A stretch of 10,141 nucleotides of DNA from positions 1-10,141 of the forward strand of contig JANYIK010000134.1 in assembly GCA_025362115.1 (NCBI GenBank), in the 5' to 3' direction. The position numbers and the translations under genes are program-made. The notes under the pieces are model-generated. The model had not been told where the DNA came from and made no database searches. It saw nothing but the letters and a program-made list of their open reading frames with translations. This DNA is from Methylophilaceae bacterium (GTDB lineage Bacteria; Pseudomonadota; Gammaproteobacteria; Burkholderiales; Methylophilaceae). Below are positions 1 through 6,522 of the stretch, in pieces (positions within the stretch are counted from its first letter, which is position 1; each line of letters begins with the position of its first letter).

Positions 1-12
1 GTGAAGGCGGTG

Positions 13-1203
13 TCAGGCAAGGGAGTGCTCCAGTACGGTACAGATGCGCTTAAAGTCCTGTTCCCCCAGCCACGGGCTGTTGGAGATGGTGAGTGTCCGC
101 GCCGCGAAATCCCGCGCATTGGGCGTGTCGGTTTGGGCAAAAGACAGGTAGGGGTAATCCGGCAGCGCGTGGATGAACAGCCGCCCCACACCAAACCCGG
201 CAGGCCATAGCGTGGCAAGGGCTTTATCGCGTGCCTGTTCACTTGGCATCAGGACGAGCAGATAAGGCCACACGCCCTTGTCACCGGGGTTGTCGCCCAG
301 CACCTGAATGCCGGAAATGGCTTCAAGCAGGGATTTCCGGCGCAATGCTTGTATGGTGGTTTGGGCGATGAATTCGGGCAAGCGTTGCAGAGCCCTTGTG
401 CCTATTGATTTACGCCAACTGCCGACGCGGTGTAGCGGAAAATCGGGCGAACAATCGTCGCCTGCGGCTTCGATGAGCCGGTTTTTCCTGAGGTGTTTTC
501 TTAATGGTATACCGAATGCCAGTTTCAGGCCGGATGGGCGATACAGCAAGTAGTAGCCCGCCAGTTCCAGTATGCGCCGAGTTTCCCACACCAGTTTGAG
601 GGAGGCGATTTCGTCATGGGTTATCCGTAATAACTCCTGCAATTTCGCATCGCCTGCCGTGGCTGCGCCACCGCCGTAGATGGTCAACCCTTTGCCTACT
701 CCGAGACTATAGCAGCCAACATCGCCCACGCTACCCACATGCTGGCCTTGCCACATCGCCCCTAGTGCCTGTGCGGCATCTTCGACGACATAAGCCCCTG
801 CTTGTCTGGCGATGTCGCTGGCAGCCTGCAAATCCGCTACACGTCCGCCGAGATGGGTAGGCATCACCGCCAAGGTGTCTTGGTCGCAGATGGTTTTCAA
901 TCGAGCGAAATCAAAATCGAAATGTCCCGCACGTGTATCGCACAGCACCGGGTTGAGCCCGCAACGGTTGACGGCCAGCGGCACGTAGGGGCAGGTGTAG
1001 GCTGGAATAACAACATTGCGGCGGGTGCTGGTCTTCTTCAGCGTGGCAAGGGCGAGCGTGATGGCTGCGGTGCCGGAGCAAGTAATCTGTGTGGAGGTGT
1101 TGCCGGTGAACCGCGCCAGTTCCGCCTCAAACGATGCCGTGCTGGGCAGGAAGTCACGCCATGAGAGCGGCAGCCCGGCTGTGGGAGGCGGCTCACGGAA
1201 CAT
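13..1203 (-). CDS. DegT/DnrJ/EryC1/StrS-family PLP-dependent aminotransferase
   Basis: The 396-aa protein has the layout of a sugar aminotransferase of the DegT/DnrJ/EryC1 family (usual length 360-400). Visible marks are SGTAA at residues 43-47 (phosphate-binding part), VVEDAAQALGA at 139-149 with Asp142 as the expected partner of the PLP pyridine nitrogen, and GVGKGLTIYGGG at 168-179 with Lys171 as the expected Schiff-base lysine. That lysine loop departs from the common PTKNLTTGEGG form, so the acceptor may be unusual. Family members usually transaminate keto-sugar nucleotides for surface polysaccharide, lipid A or antibiotic sugars; the substrate here is unknown. The ATG at 1201-1203 overlaps the end of the preceding SMR-like gene by 11 bases, with only a distant GAGG upstream, so translation is probably coupled. 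It is the last visible gene of a three-gene unit, and the stop lies 12 bases from the window edge. Confidence 0.9.
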   Translation of the reverse strand: MFREPPPTAGLPLSWRDFLPSTASFEAELARFTGNTSTQITCSGTAAITLALATLKKTSTRRNVVIPAYTCPYVPLAVNRCGLNPVLCDTRAGHFDFDFARLKTICDQDTLAVMPTHLGGRVADLQAASDIARQAGAYVVEDAAQALGAMWQGQHVGSVGDVGCYSLGVGKGLTIYGGGAATAGDAKLQELLRITHDEIASLKLVWETRRILELAGYYLLYRPSGLKLAFGIPLRKHLRKNRLIEAAGDDCSPDFPLHRVGSWRKSIGTRALQRLPEFIAQTTIQALRRKSLLEAISGIQVLGDNPGDKGVWPYLLVLMPSEQARDKALATLWPAGFGVGRLFIHALPDYPYLSFAQTDTPNARDFAARTLTISNSPWLGEQDFKRICTVLEHSLA

Positions 1204-1582
1204 GGGGCTGTTTGGCCTCGCTGATACTTAGAAAGATGATGCCGATGACGATGCAGCAGGCACCGACCAGTTGCAGCGCACTCAAGTGTTCGCCAAATAT
1301 GCCGACCGAGACCGCCAACACTGCCACCATGCCTAGGTGAGAGGCTGCGAACGCAGGCCCCATAGGGGCGTGTTTCAGCAACGTCATCCACGATACGAAA
1401 GCGCCAAGATAGCCAAGGATGGCGCAATAGAGCCACGGGTTGTGCATGACATGGGATATCCATTCCATGCTAATGGCGAATGCTCCGGCGTGGGCTGATG
1501 AAAGCTTGATGGCGACGTGGGTGAGCGTGTCGAAGAAGATCAACACGCTGAATCCGATGGCATAGAAGTAGGCCTTTTTCAC
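1193..1582 (-). CDS. Small four-helix SMR/EamA-like membrane protein 2 (GTG start)
   Basis: This is a 129-aa hydrophobic protein with four predicted membrane helices at about residues 5-27, 50-70, 75-96 and 102-121, the size and topology of a half-length drug/metabolite transporter (SMR, ArnE/ArnF-like). In helix 1 it carries D18-T-x-x-H-V-A-x-K26; EmrE has Glu14 and Lys22 with the same eight-residue spacing. The C-terminal half ends in a GEHLS..QLVG pattern typical of EamA-like proteins. I chose the GTG at 1580-1582 because it follows a perfect AGGAGG at six bases and overlaps the upstream stop as GTGA. The same frame is open further upstream to an ATG at 1834, but that extension is Arg/His-rich nonsense read out of frame through the preceding gene. 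It is probably half of a heterodimer with the 118-aa protein, acting in the inner membrane. The cargo is unknown; a lipid-linked or amino-sugar product of the adjacent aminotransferase is an inference. Confidence 0.83.
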   Translation of the reverse strand: MKKAYFYAIGFSVLIFFDTLTHVAIKLSSAHAGAFAISMEWISHVMHNPWLYCAILGYLGAFVSWMTLLKHAPMGPAFAASHLGMVAVLAVSVGIFGEHLSALQLVGACCIVIGIIFLSISEAKQPHVP

Positions 1583-1935
1583 GCGTAACCTCCTGCCAGC
1601 GCCACGCCTACGGTGATAAAGGTGATGCCGATGATGCGGAAAGGATCGAGCATTTCCTTGAAGATGATGCGCCCCGCCAGCATGATGGCGACGGTGTTGA
1701 AGGCGCTCAATAACACCCCTAAAGACAGCGGCAGCAAAGATAACAGCACCAGCCACAAGATAAACTCCATCACAAAGCATACGATGCCGACCCACAGCGG
1801 AACTGAGGACAGCATGTTCTTCCAGCGCTGCCATTCGCTTTCGTGTTCGCTTATGGCGGCACGCTTGAGTGCCACGTGTCCCGTAGTATCTACGATAACG
1901 TTCAGGAACCAGACCAAAAGGGCGAGATGCGACAT
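1579..1935 (-). CDS. Small four-helix SMR/EamA-like membrane protein 1
   Basis: This is a 118-aa membrane protein with four predicted helices at about residues 3-25, 45-68, 71-92 and 98-117. The segment LPLSLGVLLSAFNTVA (68-83) followed by GRIIFKE (88-94) and a Gly-rich last helix resembles ArnE/ArnF and other small multidrug resistance-type halves. Helix 1 has D16-T-T-G-H-V-A-L-K24, again matching the position and spacing of EmrE Glu14/Lys22. The ATG at 1933-1935 is preferred over the ATG 19 codons upstream (1992): it has AGGA five bases before it, and the longer version would run into the REP-like repeat and start with a non-hydrophobic tail. It is the first gene of the SMR-SMR-aminotransferase unit, overlapping the next gene by four bases (GTGA). 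Two unequal SMR genes in tandem usually form an antiparallel heterodimer; this is family knowledge, not shown here. The substrate is unknown. Confidence 0.83.
   Translation of the reverse strand: MSHLALLVWFLNVIVDTTGHVALKRAAISEHESEWQRWKNMLSSVPLWVGIVCFVMEFILWLVLLSLLPLSLGVLLSAFNTVAIMLAGRIIFKEMLDPFRIIGITFITVGVALAGGYA
1589..1594 (-). promoter_or_regulatory. Shine-Dalgarno AGGAGG that fixes the GTG start of SMR-like protein 2
   Basis: On the minus strand a perfect AGGAGG sits six bases before the GTG at 1580-1582, inside the last codons of the upstream gene. It is the strongest ribosome-binding site in the window and settles the start of the 129-aa protein, whose frame is otherwise open for another 84 codons. 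Confidence 0.8.
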
Positions 1936-1957
1936 TGTTTTCCTAAGGAAGTTTTGG

Positions 1958-2064
1958 TTAAGTCCGTTCGTACTGAGTAGTTTCCCGTTCATTCTTCGAT
2001 ACGCCGCGCCAAGCGCGGCACTCAGAGCGAACGGGAAACGTATCGAAGTATGATAAGGGCTTAA
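1958..2064. repeat. Nested REP-like palindromic element (about 107 bp)
   Basis: Three palindromes lie inside each other. The outer copy reads CCGTTCGTACTGAGT (1964-1978) on the left and CGTATCGAAGTATGA (2039-2053) on the right, with flanking TTAAGTCC (1958-1965) and GGGCTTAA (2057-2064) extending the stem. Inside it, at 1984-2035, is a second copy of the same unit in the opposite orientation: CTTCGATACG (1994-2003) is the exact inverse of 2039-2048, and ACTCAGAGCGAACGG (2020-2034) is the inverse of 1964-1978 at 13 of 15 positions. The inner copy is bounded by the perfect 10-bp pair TTTCCCGTTC (1981-1990) / GAACGGGAAA (2029-2038). Its centre holds a GC hairpin GCCGCGC-CAA-GCGCGGC (2003-2019). 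It fills most of the 129-bp spacer between the FAD protein and SMR-like protein 1. There is no U-run on the exit side, so it is not a classic terminator, but it may stall polymerase or protect mRNA. Confidence 0.85.
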
Positions 2065-3675
2065 TCAGAGTTTTCCTAATAAACTAAGTGCGACAGCTTC
2101 GGCGATTTTGATGCCGTCTATCGCCGCCGATAGTATACCGCCCGCATAGCCCGCACCTTCTCCGGCGGGATATAGACCTTGCGTATTTAAGCTTTGCAGC
2201 GTGTTGTCATCGCGAGTGATACGTATCGGTGATGAGGTGCGCGTCTCGACGCCGGTCAGCACCGCATCCTCACGTGCATAACCGCGAATCTGCTTGTCGA
2301 AAGCTGGAATCGCTTCACGAATGGCAGTAATCGCGTAATCCGGCAAGCTGGTGGCGAGATCGGTCAGGTGTACTCCTGGTGTGTAGGAGGGGATAACCTC
2401 GCCCAGTTTGGTGGAAGGTTTCCCTGCCAGGAAGTCACCCACAAGCTGTCCGGGGGCTTCGTAAGTACCACCGCCCAGATCGAAGGCACGCGATTCCCAT
2501 AGTCTTTGGAACTCGATACCAGCCAGCGGGTGACCGGGGTAATCCTGTTCCGGCGTGATGCCCACTACGATACCCGCATTGGCATTGCGCTCGTTGCGCG
2601 AATACTGGCTCATGCCGTTGGTGACGACGCGATTGGGTTCCGATGTCGCCGCGACTACGGTGCCGCCGGGGCACATGCAGAAGCTATACACCGGGCGACC
2701 ATTATTGGCGTGGTGTACCAGTTTGTAATCCGCCGCACCCAGCAAGGGATTGCCTGCGTTTCTCCCTAAGCGACAGCGGTCTATCATGGTTTGCGGATGT
2801 TCGATGCGAAAGCCTAGCGAGAATGGTTTTGCTTCGATATACACACCGCGGTCATAGAGCATCTGGAAGGTATCGCGCGCACTGTGACCGACAGCTAGAA
2901 TGATGTGATCTGCGGCCAGTATCTCGCCGCTGGCAAGCGCAACGCTGCACACGCGGCCTTGTTCGATGTGCAGGTCTTCTACACGGCTACTGAAGCGAAT
3001 TTCGCCGCCCAAAGCCAGAATCTGCGCGCGGATGTTCTCCACTACGCCTACCAGTCTAAAAGTGCCGATGTGCGGGTGTGCGACGTAGAGAATTTCTTCC
3101 GGCGCTCCGGCTTTGACAAATTCCTGCATCACTTTGCGCCCCAAATAGCGTGGGTCTTTCACTTGGCTATAGAGCTTGCCGTCGGAAAATGTGCCAGCCC
3201 CACCTTCGCCAAACTGTACGTTGGATTCAGGGTTGAGCTTATTTTTCCGCCATAGCCCCCAGGTATCCTTGGTGCGTTCGCGTACCGCTTTGCCACGCTC
3301 CAGGATGATGGGTTTGAAACCCATTTGCGCCAGCATCAAACCCGCAAACAGTCCGCAAGGGCCGGTGCCGATGACGATAGGGCGTTGTTTGAGTGTGCTT
3401 GGCGCTTGTGCGACATGGCGATAGTCCATGTCAGGGGAAGATGTGACGTTTTTATCGGCTTTGAATTTTTTGATTAGCAGAGCTTCGTCAGCCACTTCTA
3501 CGTCTACCGCATAGATAAACAGGATGGCATCTTTTTTGCGCGCGTCAATGCTGCGTTTGAAGATGGAGAAATGATGCAAATCTGCATCAGAAAGGTTTAG
3601 ACGCTTGAGAATAGCCGGACGTAGCGCGCTTTCAGCGTGGTCTACAGGGAGTTTGAGTTCAGTGATTCTTAACAT
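2065..3675 (-). CDS. FAD-dependent oxidoreductase of the COG2509 type, substrate unknown
   Basis: From the ATG at 3673-3675 this is a 536-aa protein; an ATG four codons earlier (3687) is equally possible, since neither has a clear Shine-Dalgarno. An N-terminal region of about 90 residues, ending in a short linker, precedes a Rossmann dinucleotide motif IGTGPCGLFAG (about 102-112) and an acidic end of the second strand (Glu126-Arg127), as expected for FAD binding. FGEGGAGTFSDGKL (155-168) and the C-terminal PAGEGAGYAGGI (503-514, the second FAD contact) are hallmarks of the uncharacterised NAD(P)/FAD-dependent dehydrogenase family COG2509. A FCMCPGG segment (332-338) with two cysteines lies near the middle. 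It is probably cytosolic, with no signal or membrane helices. It follows the MBL-fold gene by 27 bases (15 from the longer start), so it is likely the third gene of that operon. The reaction and substrate are not known to me. Confidence 0.88.
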   Translation of the reverse strand: MLRITELKLPVDHAESALRPAILKRLNLSDADLHHFSIFKRSIDARKKDAILFIYAVDVEVADEALLIKKFKADKNVTSSPDMDYRHVAQAPSTLKQRPIVIGTGPCGLFAGLMLAQMGFKPIILERGKAVRERTKDTWGLWRKNKLNPESNVQFGEGGAGTFSDGKLYSQVKDPRYLGRKVMQEFVKAGAPEEILYVAHPHIGTFRLVGVVENIRAQILALGGEIRFSSRVEDLHIEQGRVCSVALASGEILAADHIILAVGHSARDTFQMLYDRGVYIEAKPFSLGFRIEHPQTMIDRCRLGRNAGNPLLGAADYKLVHHANNGRPVYSFCMCPGGTVVAATSEPNRVVTNGMSQYSRNERNANAGIVVGITPEQDYPGHPLAGIEFQRLWESRAFDLGGGTYEAPGQLVGDFLAGKPSTKLGEVIPSYTPGVHLTDLATSLPDYAITAIREAIPAFDKQIRGYAREDAVLTGVETRTSSPIRITRDDNTLQSLNTQGLYPAGEGAGYAGGILSAAIDGIKIAEAVALSLLGKL

Positions 3676-3702
3676 ACTGCGACACATGCCAAAAGGCAGG
3701 GC

Positions 3703-4590
3703 TTAAAACTCGTATTCCAGTCCCTCGCGCGACAGAATGATTTCAGGGTCACCCTGTTGATGCGGGTGACGACTCAACACTTCGGCGAATACTGCCTCCA
3801 GCTCATCGTCGCTGCGCGTTGGTTCATGGTGGGTGCAGATCAGCGTTTTCACACCGGCTTCCCGTGCCATTCTTATGCTGGTATCGAAAGTGCCGTGCCC
3901 ATAGCCTTTTTTGCTTGGATATTCGGTGAGGGTATACGACGAGTCGGCGACGAGTACATCTACGCCACGCATGGCAGCGATGATTTCGCGTTCCTTGTCT
4001 TTGATGATGGACTCAAACTCTTCGTAATGTGGGTCGCCAGGTTCGTAGAAGTTATATGGAGGTTCATGGTCTCCGGTGAAAAACATGGATTTTCCATTAT
4101 GTTCTACACGGTAGCCAAAGTTGATGACGGGGTGATTAAGTAGAGTTCCGGTCACTTCTGCATTGTTGACCGCTACCGTTTGCCCTGGGCGCATGGTTTT
4201 ATATTCAATATCAGCCTTGAGTTCAGCTTCCCTCACCGGAAAAAAGCTGTATTGCAGCTGGATGTCCATCACTTTCTCGATACCGGTGCCGGATACCGGA
4301 TCGAATGCCCCGTAGATATTGAGTTTGTTGCCGGGGATGAAGATGGGCGTGAACATTGGCAAGCCCTGAATATGATCCCAGTGGGTGTGAGTCATGAATA
4401 CGTGAGCATCAATAGGCATCCGTTTTAGCAGATGATTGCCCAGTTGGAAAATACCAGTACCACCGTCTAAAATAATGAGGTCATCGTCGTCGGTACGCAC
4501 CTCAATGCAAGTGGTATTGCCGCCGTAGCGTATGGTGTTCGGTCCGGGAACCGCGATAGAACCGCGCACTCCCCAGAAGCGAATTTTCAT
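3703..4590 (-). CDS. MBL-fold metallohydrolase (HxHxDH type)
   Basis: This 295-aa protein opens with FWGVRGSI and YGGNTTCIEV (residues 5-31), the start typical of a PhnP/RNase Z-like branch of the metallo-beta-lactamase fold. The metal-binding motif is THTHWDHIQG (67-76: His68, His70, Asp72, His73). Further likely ligands are His153 (LLNHP), Asp174 (FTGDHEP) and His254 or His255 (CTHHEP), so both zinc sites appear intact. Relatives hydrolyse phosphodiesters, cyclic nucleotides or RNA; which of these applies cannot be told from the sequence. There is no signal peptide, so it should be cytosolic. The ATG at 4588-4590 overlaps the stop of the HDOD gene (ATGA) and lacks a good ribosome site of its own, pointing to translational coupling with the signalling-type protein upstream. 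The FAD oxidoreductase follows. Confidence 0.9.
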   Translation of the reverse strand: MKIRFWGVRGSIAVPGPNTIRYGGNTTCIEVRTDDDDLIILDGGTGIFQLGNHLLKRMPIDAHVFMTHTHWDHIQGLPMFTPIFIPGNKLNIYGAFDPVSGTGIEKVMDIQLQYSFFPVREAELKADIEYKTMRPGQTVAVNNAEVTGTLLNHPVINFGYRVEHNGKSMFFTGDHEPPYNFYEPGDPHYEEFESIIKDKEREIIAAMRGVDVLVADSSYTLTEYPSKKGYGHGTFDTSIRMAREAGVKTLICTHHEPTRSDDELEAVFAEVLSRHPHQQGDPEIILSREGLEYEF

Positions 4591-5450
4591 AGATAGCTGG
4601 CCTGCAAGAAGATTTTGGCCTCATTTACAAACGGAGTCAGGTCGCCCAGCAGTGCGGAAACCCGGTCTATGGTGAACCCCAGACGTTTTGCCTTCCAGTT
4701 GGGGTCGCTTACCGTACGTTTTGGTGTTTTGGGAGCGGTGATGTTCTTTGCGATTATATCCGCTACATGCAGACATTCCGCCATCAAGTTCTCTGCTACC
4801 GGCATGGAGTGATGGTTACCTACACAGTCAATCAATTCATTGGAGAAATTCCAGCGCTTGGCCAACATCGCACCCACCATGGCATGATTAACTCCGATGA
4901 TTTCCTCTTCGGTCTCGTGCAGCGGCCTGCCAGTTTTTTCACTGAGTTTAAGAGCTTTGCTGAATTCTTCAGGCATGAACTGGGCAAATACTACTTTCCC
5001 AAAATCGTGCAGCAGGGCGGCGATGTAACAATCCATCGGGTCAATGTCACCAGCCGCATAGCGGGTAGCCAATTGCCGCGCAATACCCGCGGCAACCAGC
5101 GAGTGCTGCAGGTATTCATCCATGTCAAAACCGGCATTATTCCTAGCAGGTAGTATGCCTATCGTGGCCAGAGACAGTGCCAAATTCTTGATGGTGTTGA
5201 TGCCAATGTAGACTACAGCCCGGTCTAGCGAATTGATTTTGTAAGGTAGTGAAAAATATGCAGAATTGATGACTTTGAGTACCTTGATTGTCATCACCGG
5301 ATCTTTTTCGATAATCTCGATGATGTCTTTGGGGGTGCAGCTGAGATTGCGAGATACTTCTAATATCATCTGCACACTTTTAGGGAACGCTGGCATACGT
5401 TCAACAGCTTCCTCAAGTTTTGTACTGAGTTCTGGTGATAGGGACTGCAT
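4587..5450 (-). CDS. HDOD-domain protein
   Basis: This 287-aa soluble protein is made almost wholly of an HDOD domain (about residues 15-215), a signalling domain related to HD-type phosphohydrolases. FPKSVQMILEVSRN (22-35) and the LKVINSAYFSLP stretch (58-69) are typical of the family. It keeps histidine and aspartate residues in HD-like spacing: His116, His148-Asp149 in LLHDFGK (146-152), His189, His213-His214 and Asp231. Catalysis is therefore not excluded, though HDOD proteins are generally regarded as non-enzymatic regulators. No receiver, GGDEF or EAL domain is attached, so its input must come from partners. The ATG at 5448-5450 is preceded by AAGG about six bases upstream. It is the first gene of the HDOD-MBL-FAD unit, facing the divergent promoter region, and its last four bases overlap the MBL gene. 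Confidence 0.9.
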   Translation of the reverse strand: MQSLSPELSTKLEEAVERMPAFPKSVQMILEVSRNLSCTPKDIIEIIEKDPVMTIKVLKVINSAYFSLPYKINSLDRAVVYIGINTIKNLALSLATIGILPARNNAGFDMDEYLQHSLVAAGIARQLATRYAAGDIDPMDCYIAALLHDFGKVVFAQFMPEEFSKALKLSEKTGRPLHETEEEIIGVNHAMVGAMLAKRWNFSNELIDCVGNHHSMPVAENLMAECLHVADIIAKNITAPKTPKRTVSDPNWKAKRLGFTIDRVSALLGDLTPFVNEAKIFLQASYL

Positions 5451-5649
5451 TGATTACCTTATGTAATTCTTAAAATTCAGCGTGATAGATGAAGTAAACT
5501 TCTTATCGTTTGGGTTAATGCAACTATTTGTGAAATATTACCAGAAAACAATCATTTTTAACCAATTTTTATCGCTTGATAGAACGTGGTAGTGCTGGCG
5601 ATGGATGTTAGAATAATACATTGATTTAATTAAAAGAAAACTGAAAAAA
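5451..5649. promoter_or_regulatory. Divergent AT-rich intergenic region between the HDOD gene and rbgA
   Basis: This 199-bp spacer separates two divergently transcribed units and must hold both promoters. It is clearly richer in A+T than the genes around it. A short inverted repeat GAAGT-AA-ACTTC lies at 5491-5502 and could be a small operator, but the stem is only five base pairs. On the minus strand a usable AAGG ribosome site precedes the HDOD start. No RNA gene, small ORF or terminator is convincing here. Confidence 0.5.
5606..5614 (+). promoter_or_regulatory. Possible extended -10 element for rbgA
   Basis: TGTTAGAAT matches the extended -10 form TGnTATAAT with one mismatch in the hexamer, and ends 35 bases before the rbgA ATG. 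The best -35-like hexamer, TTGATA at 5576-5581, is 27 bases upstream of the hexamer, too far to pair normally, so this would be an extended -10 promoter. Sequence match only. Confidence 0.3.
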
Positions 5650-6522
5650 ATGGCAATTCAATGGTTTCCTGGACACATGAATGCGGCACGCAAAAAAGCC
5701 GCAGAAACCATGGAAGTCACCGACATGGTGATAGAAGTTGTAGACGCGCGTCTACCGGAGGCCAGTAGCAACCCTATGGTGCATGAGCTGCGACTCTACC
5801 GCCAGCGTCCGTGCTTAAAGGTGCTGAATAAAGCTGATCTTGCCGATCCTGCTGTTACTCAGGAGTGGCTTAATTATTTCAACGCGCAACCCAATACCAA
5901 AGCGGTCGCTATTTCATGTAAAAAACCTGGCGATGCAGCCAAAGTGCCGCCGTTGTGTCAAATACTCGCGCCACATCGCAATAGCAACATCAAACCGCTA
6001 CGTATGATGATTATGGGCATTCCCAATGTCGGCAAATCCACGCTTATCAACGCGCTGCTGGGGCGCAAAGTCGCCAAGGTAGGCGATGAGCCCGCCGTCA
6101 CCAAAAACCAGCAGCGTTTTGAACTCAGCCCGCGTATGACGCTCACTGATACACCGGGCATGTTATGGCCAAAAATCGCGTATGAAAGCGATGGCTATAT
6201 GCTGGCTGCCAGTCACGCTGTTGGTCGTAACGCCGTGGACGATGGTGAGGTGGCGACGTATCTCGCCGAGTTATTGCTGAAAAATTACGCGGGCTTAGTT
6301 GCCGAGCGTTATGGTTTTGCAGTAGCAGAATTGGATGGTACAGCAGTGATTGAAGCCATCGCCAAGCGGCGTGGTTACTTGCTAAAAGGCAATACGCCTG
6401 ACTTTGAAAAAGCCGCGCAGACCTTGCTGGTGGATTACCGTACCGGTGTGTTGGGGCGCATCAGCCTAGAAACGCCGGCCAGCCGTAGCGCTATGCTGGA
6501 AGCCGCCGTCCTACTTGGCTGA
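5650..6522 (+). CDS. rbgA: Ribosome biogenesis GTPase RbgA/YlqF
   Basis: This 290-aa GTPase acts in late assembly of the large ribosomal subunit, binding the immature 50S particle. The G motifs come in circularly permuted order, which defines the family: G4 NKAD at residues 60-63, G5 SCK at 89-91, G1 GIPNVGKST at 123-131, a G2 threonine at 151, and G3 DTPG at 167-170. The N-terminal WFPGHM (5-10) and the VVDARLPEASSNP stretch (30-42) are also diagnostic. A C-terminal helical region (about 185-265) corresponds to the RNA-binding part; the length matches the family (about 280-300). The ATG at 5650 has only an A-rich leader before it rather than a clear Shine-Dalgarno, but it gives the conserved start MAIQWFPGHM. 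It is the only plus-strand gene here, and its end overlaps the converging antiporter gene by 12 bases. Confidence 0.96.
   Translation: MAIQWFPGHMNAARKKAAETMEVTDMVIEVVDARLPEASSNPMVHELRLYRQRPCLKVLNKADLADPAVTQEWLNYFNAQPNTKAVAISCKKPGDAAKVPPLCQILAPHRNSNIKPLRMMIMGIPNVGKSTLINALLGRKVAKVGDEPAVTKNQQRFELSPRMTLTDTPGMLWPKIAYESDGYMLAASHAVGRNAVDDGEVATYLAELLLKNYAGLVAERYGFAVAELDGTAVIEAIAKRRGYLLKGNTPDFEKAAQTLLVDYRTGVLGRISLETPASRSAMLEAAVLLG

Noticed and set aside
802..1164. Plus-strand open frame of 120 codons
   Set aside because: It is a shadow of the aminotransferase gene, with low-complexity Gly/Arg composition and no domain.
1583..1834. N-terminal 84-residue extension of the 129-aa SMR-like protein in the same open frame
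   Set aside because: It is Arg/His-rich, overlaps the well-supported 118-aa gene in another frame, and a perfect AGGAGG fixes the GTG at 1582.
2003..2019. GC hairpin read as a rho-independent terminator
   Set aside because: No T-run follows on either strand; the hairpin is better explained as the core of the nested repeat.
1613..2053. Plus-strand open frame of 146 codons
   Set aside because: It is antisense to SMR-like protein 1 and runs through the REP-like repeat, with no ribosome site or recognisable domain.
3757..4143. Plus-strand open frame of 128 codons
   Set aside because: It lies wholly antisense to the MBL-fold gene, whose catalytic motifs make it clearly the real frame.
4767..5153. 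Plus-strand open frame of 128 codons
   Set aside because: It is antisense to the HDOD gene and shows no family resemblance.
5491..5502. GAAGT-AA-ACTTC as a defined operator
   Set aside because: The stem is only five base pairs with no second copy in the window, so it is noted only within the spacer description.
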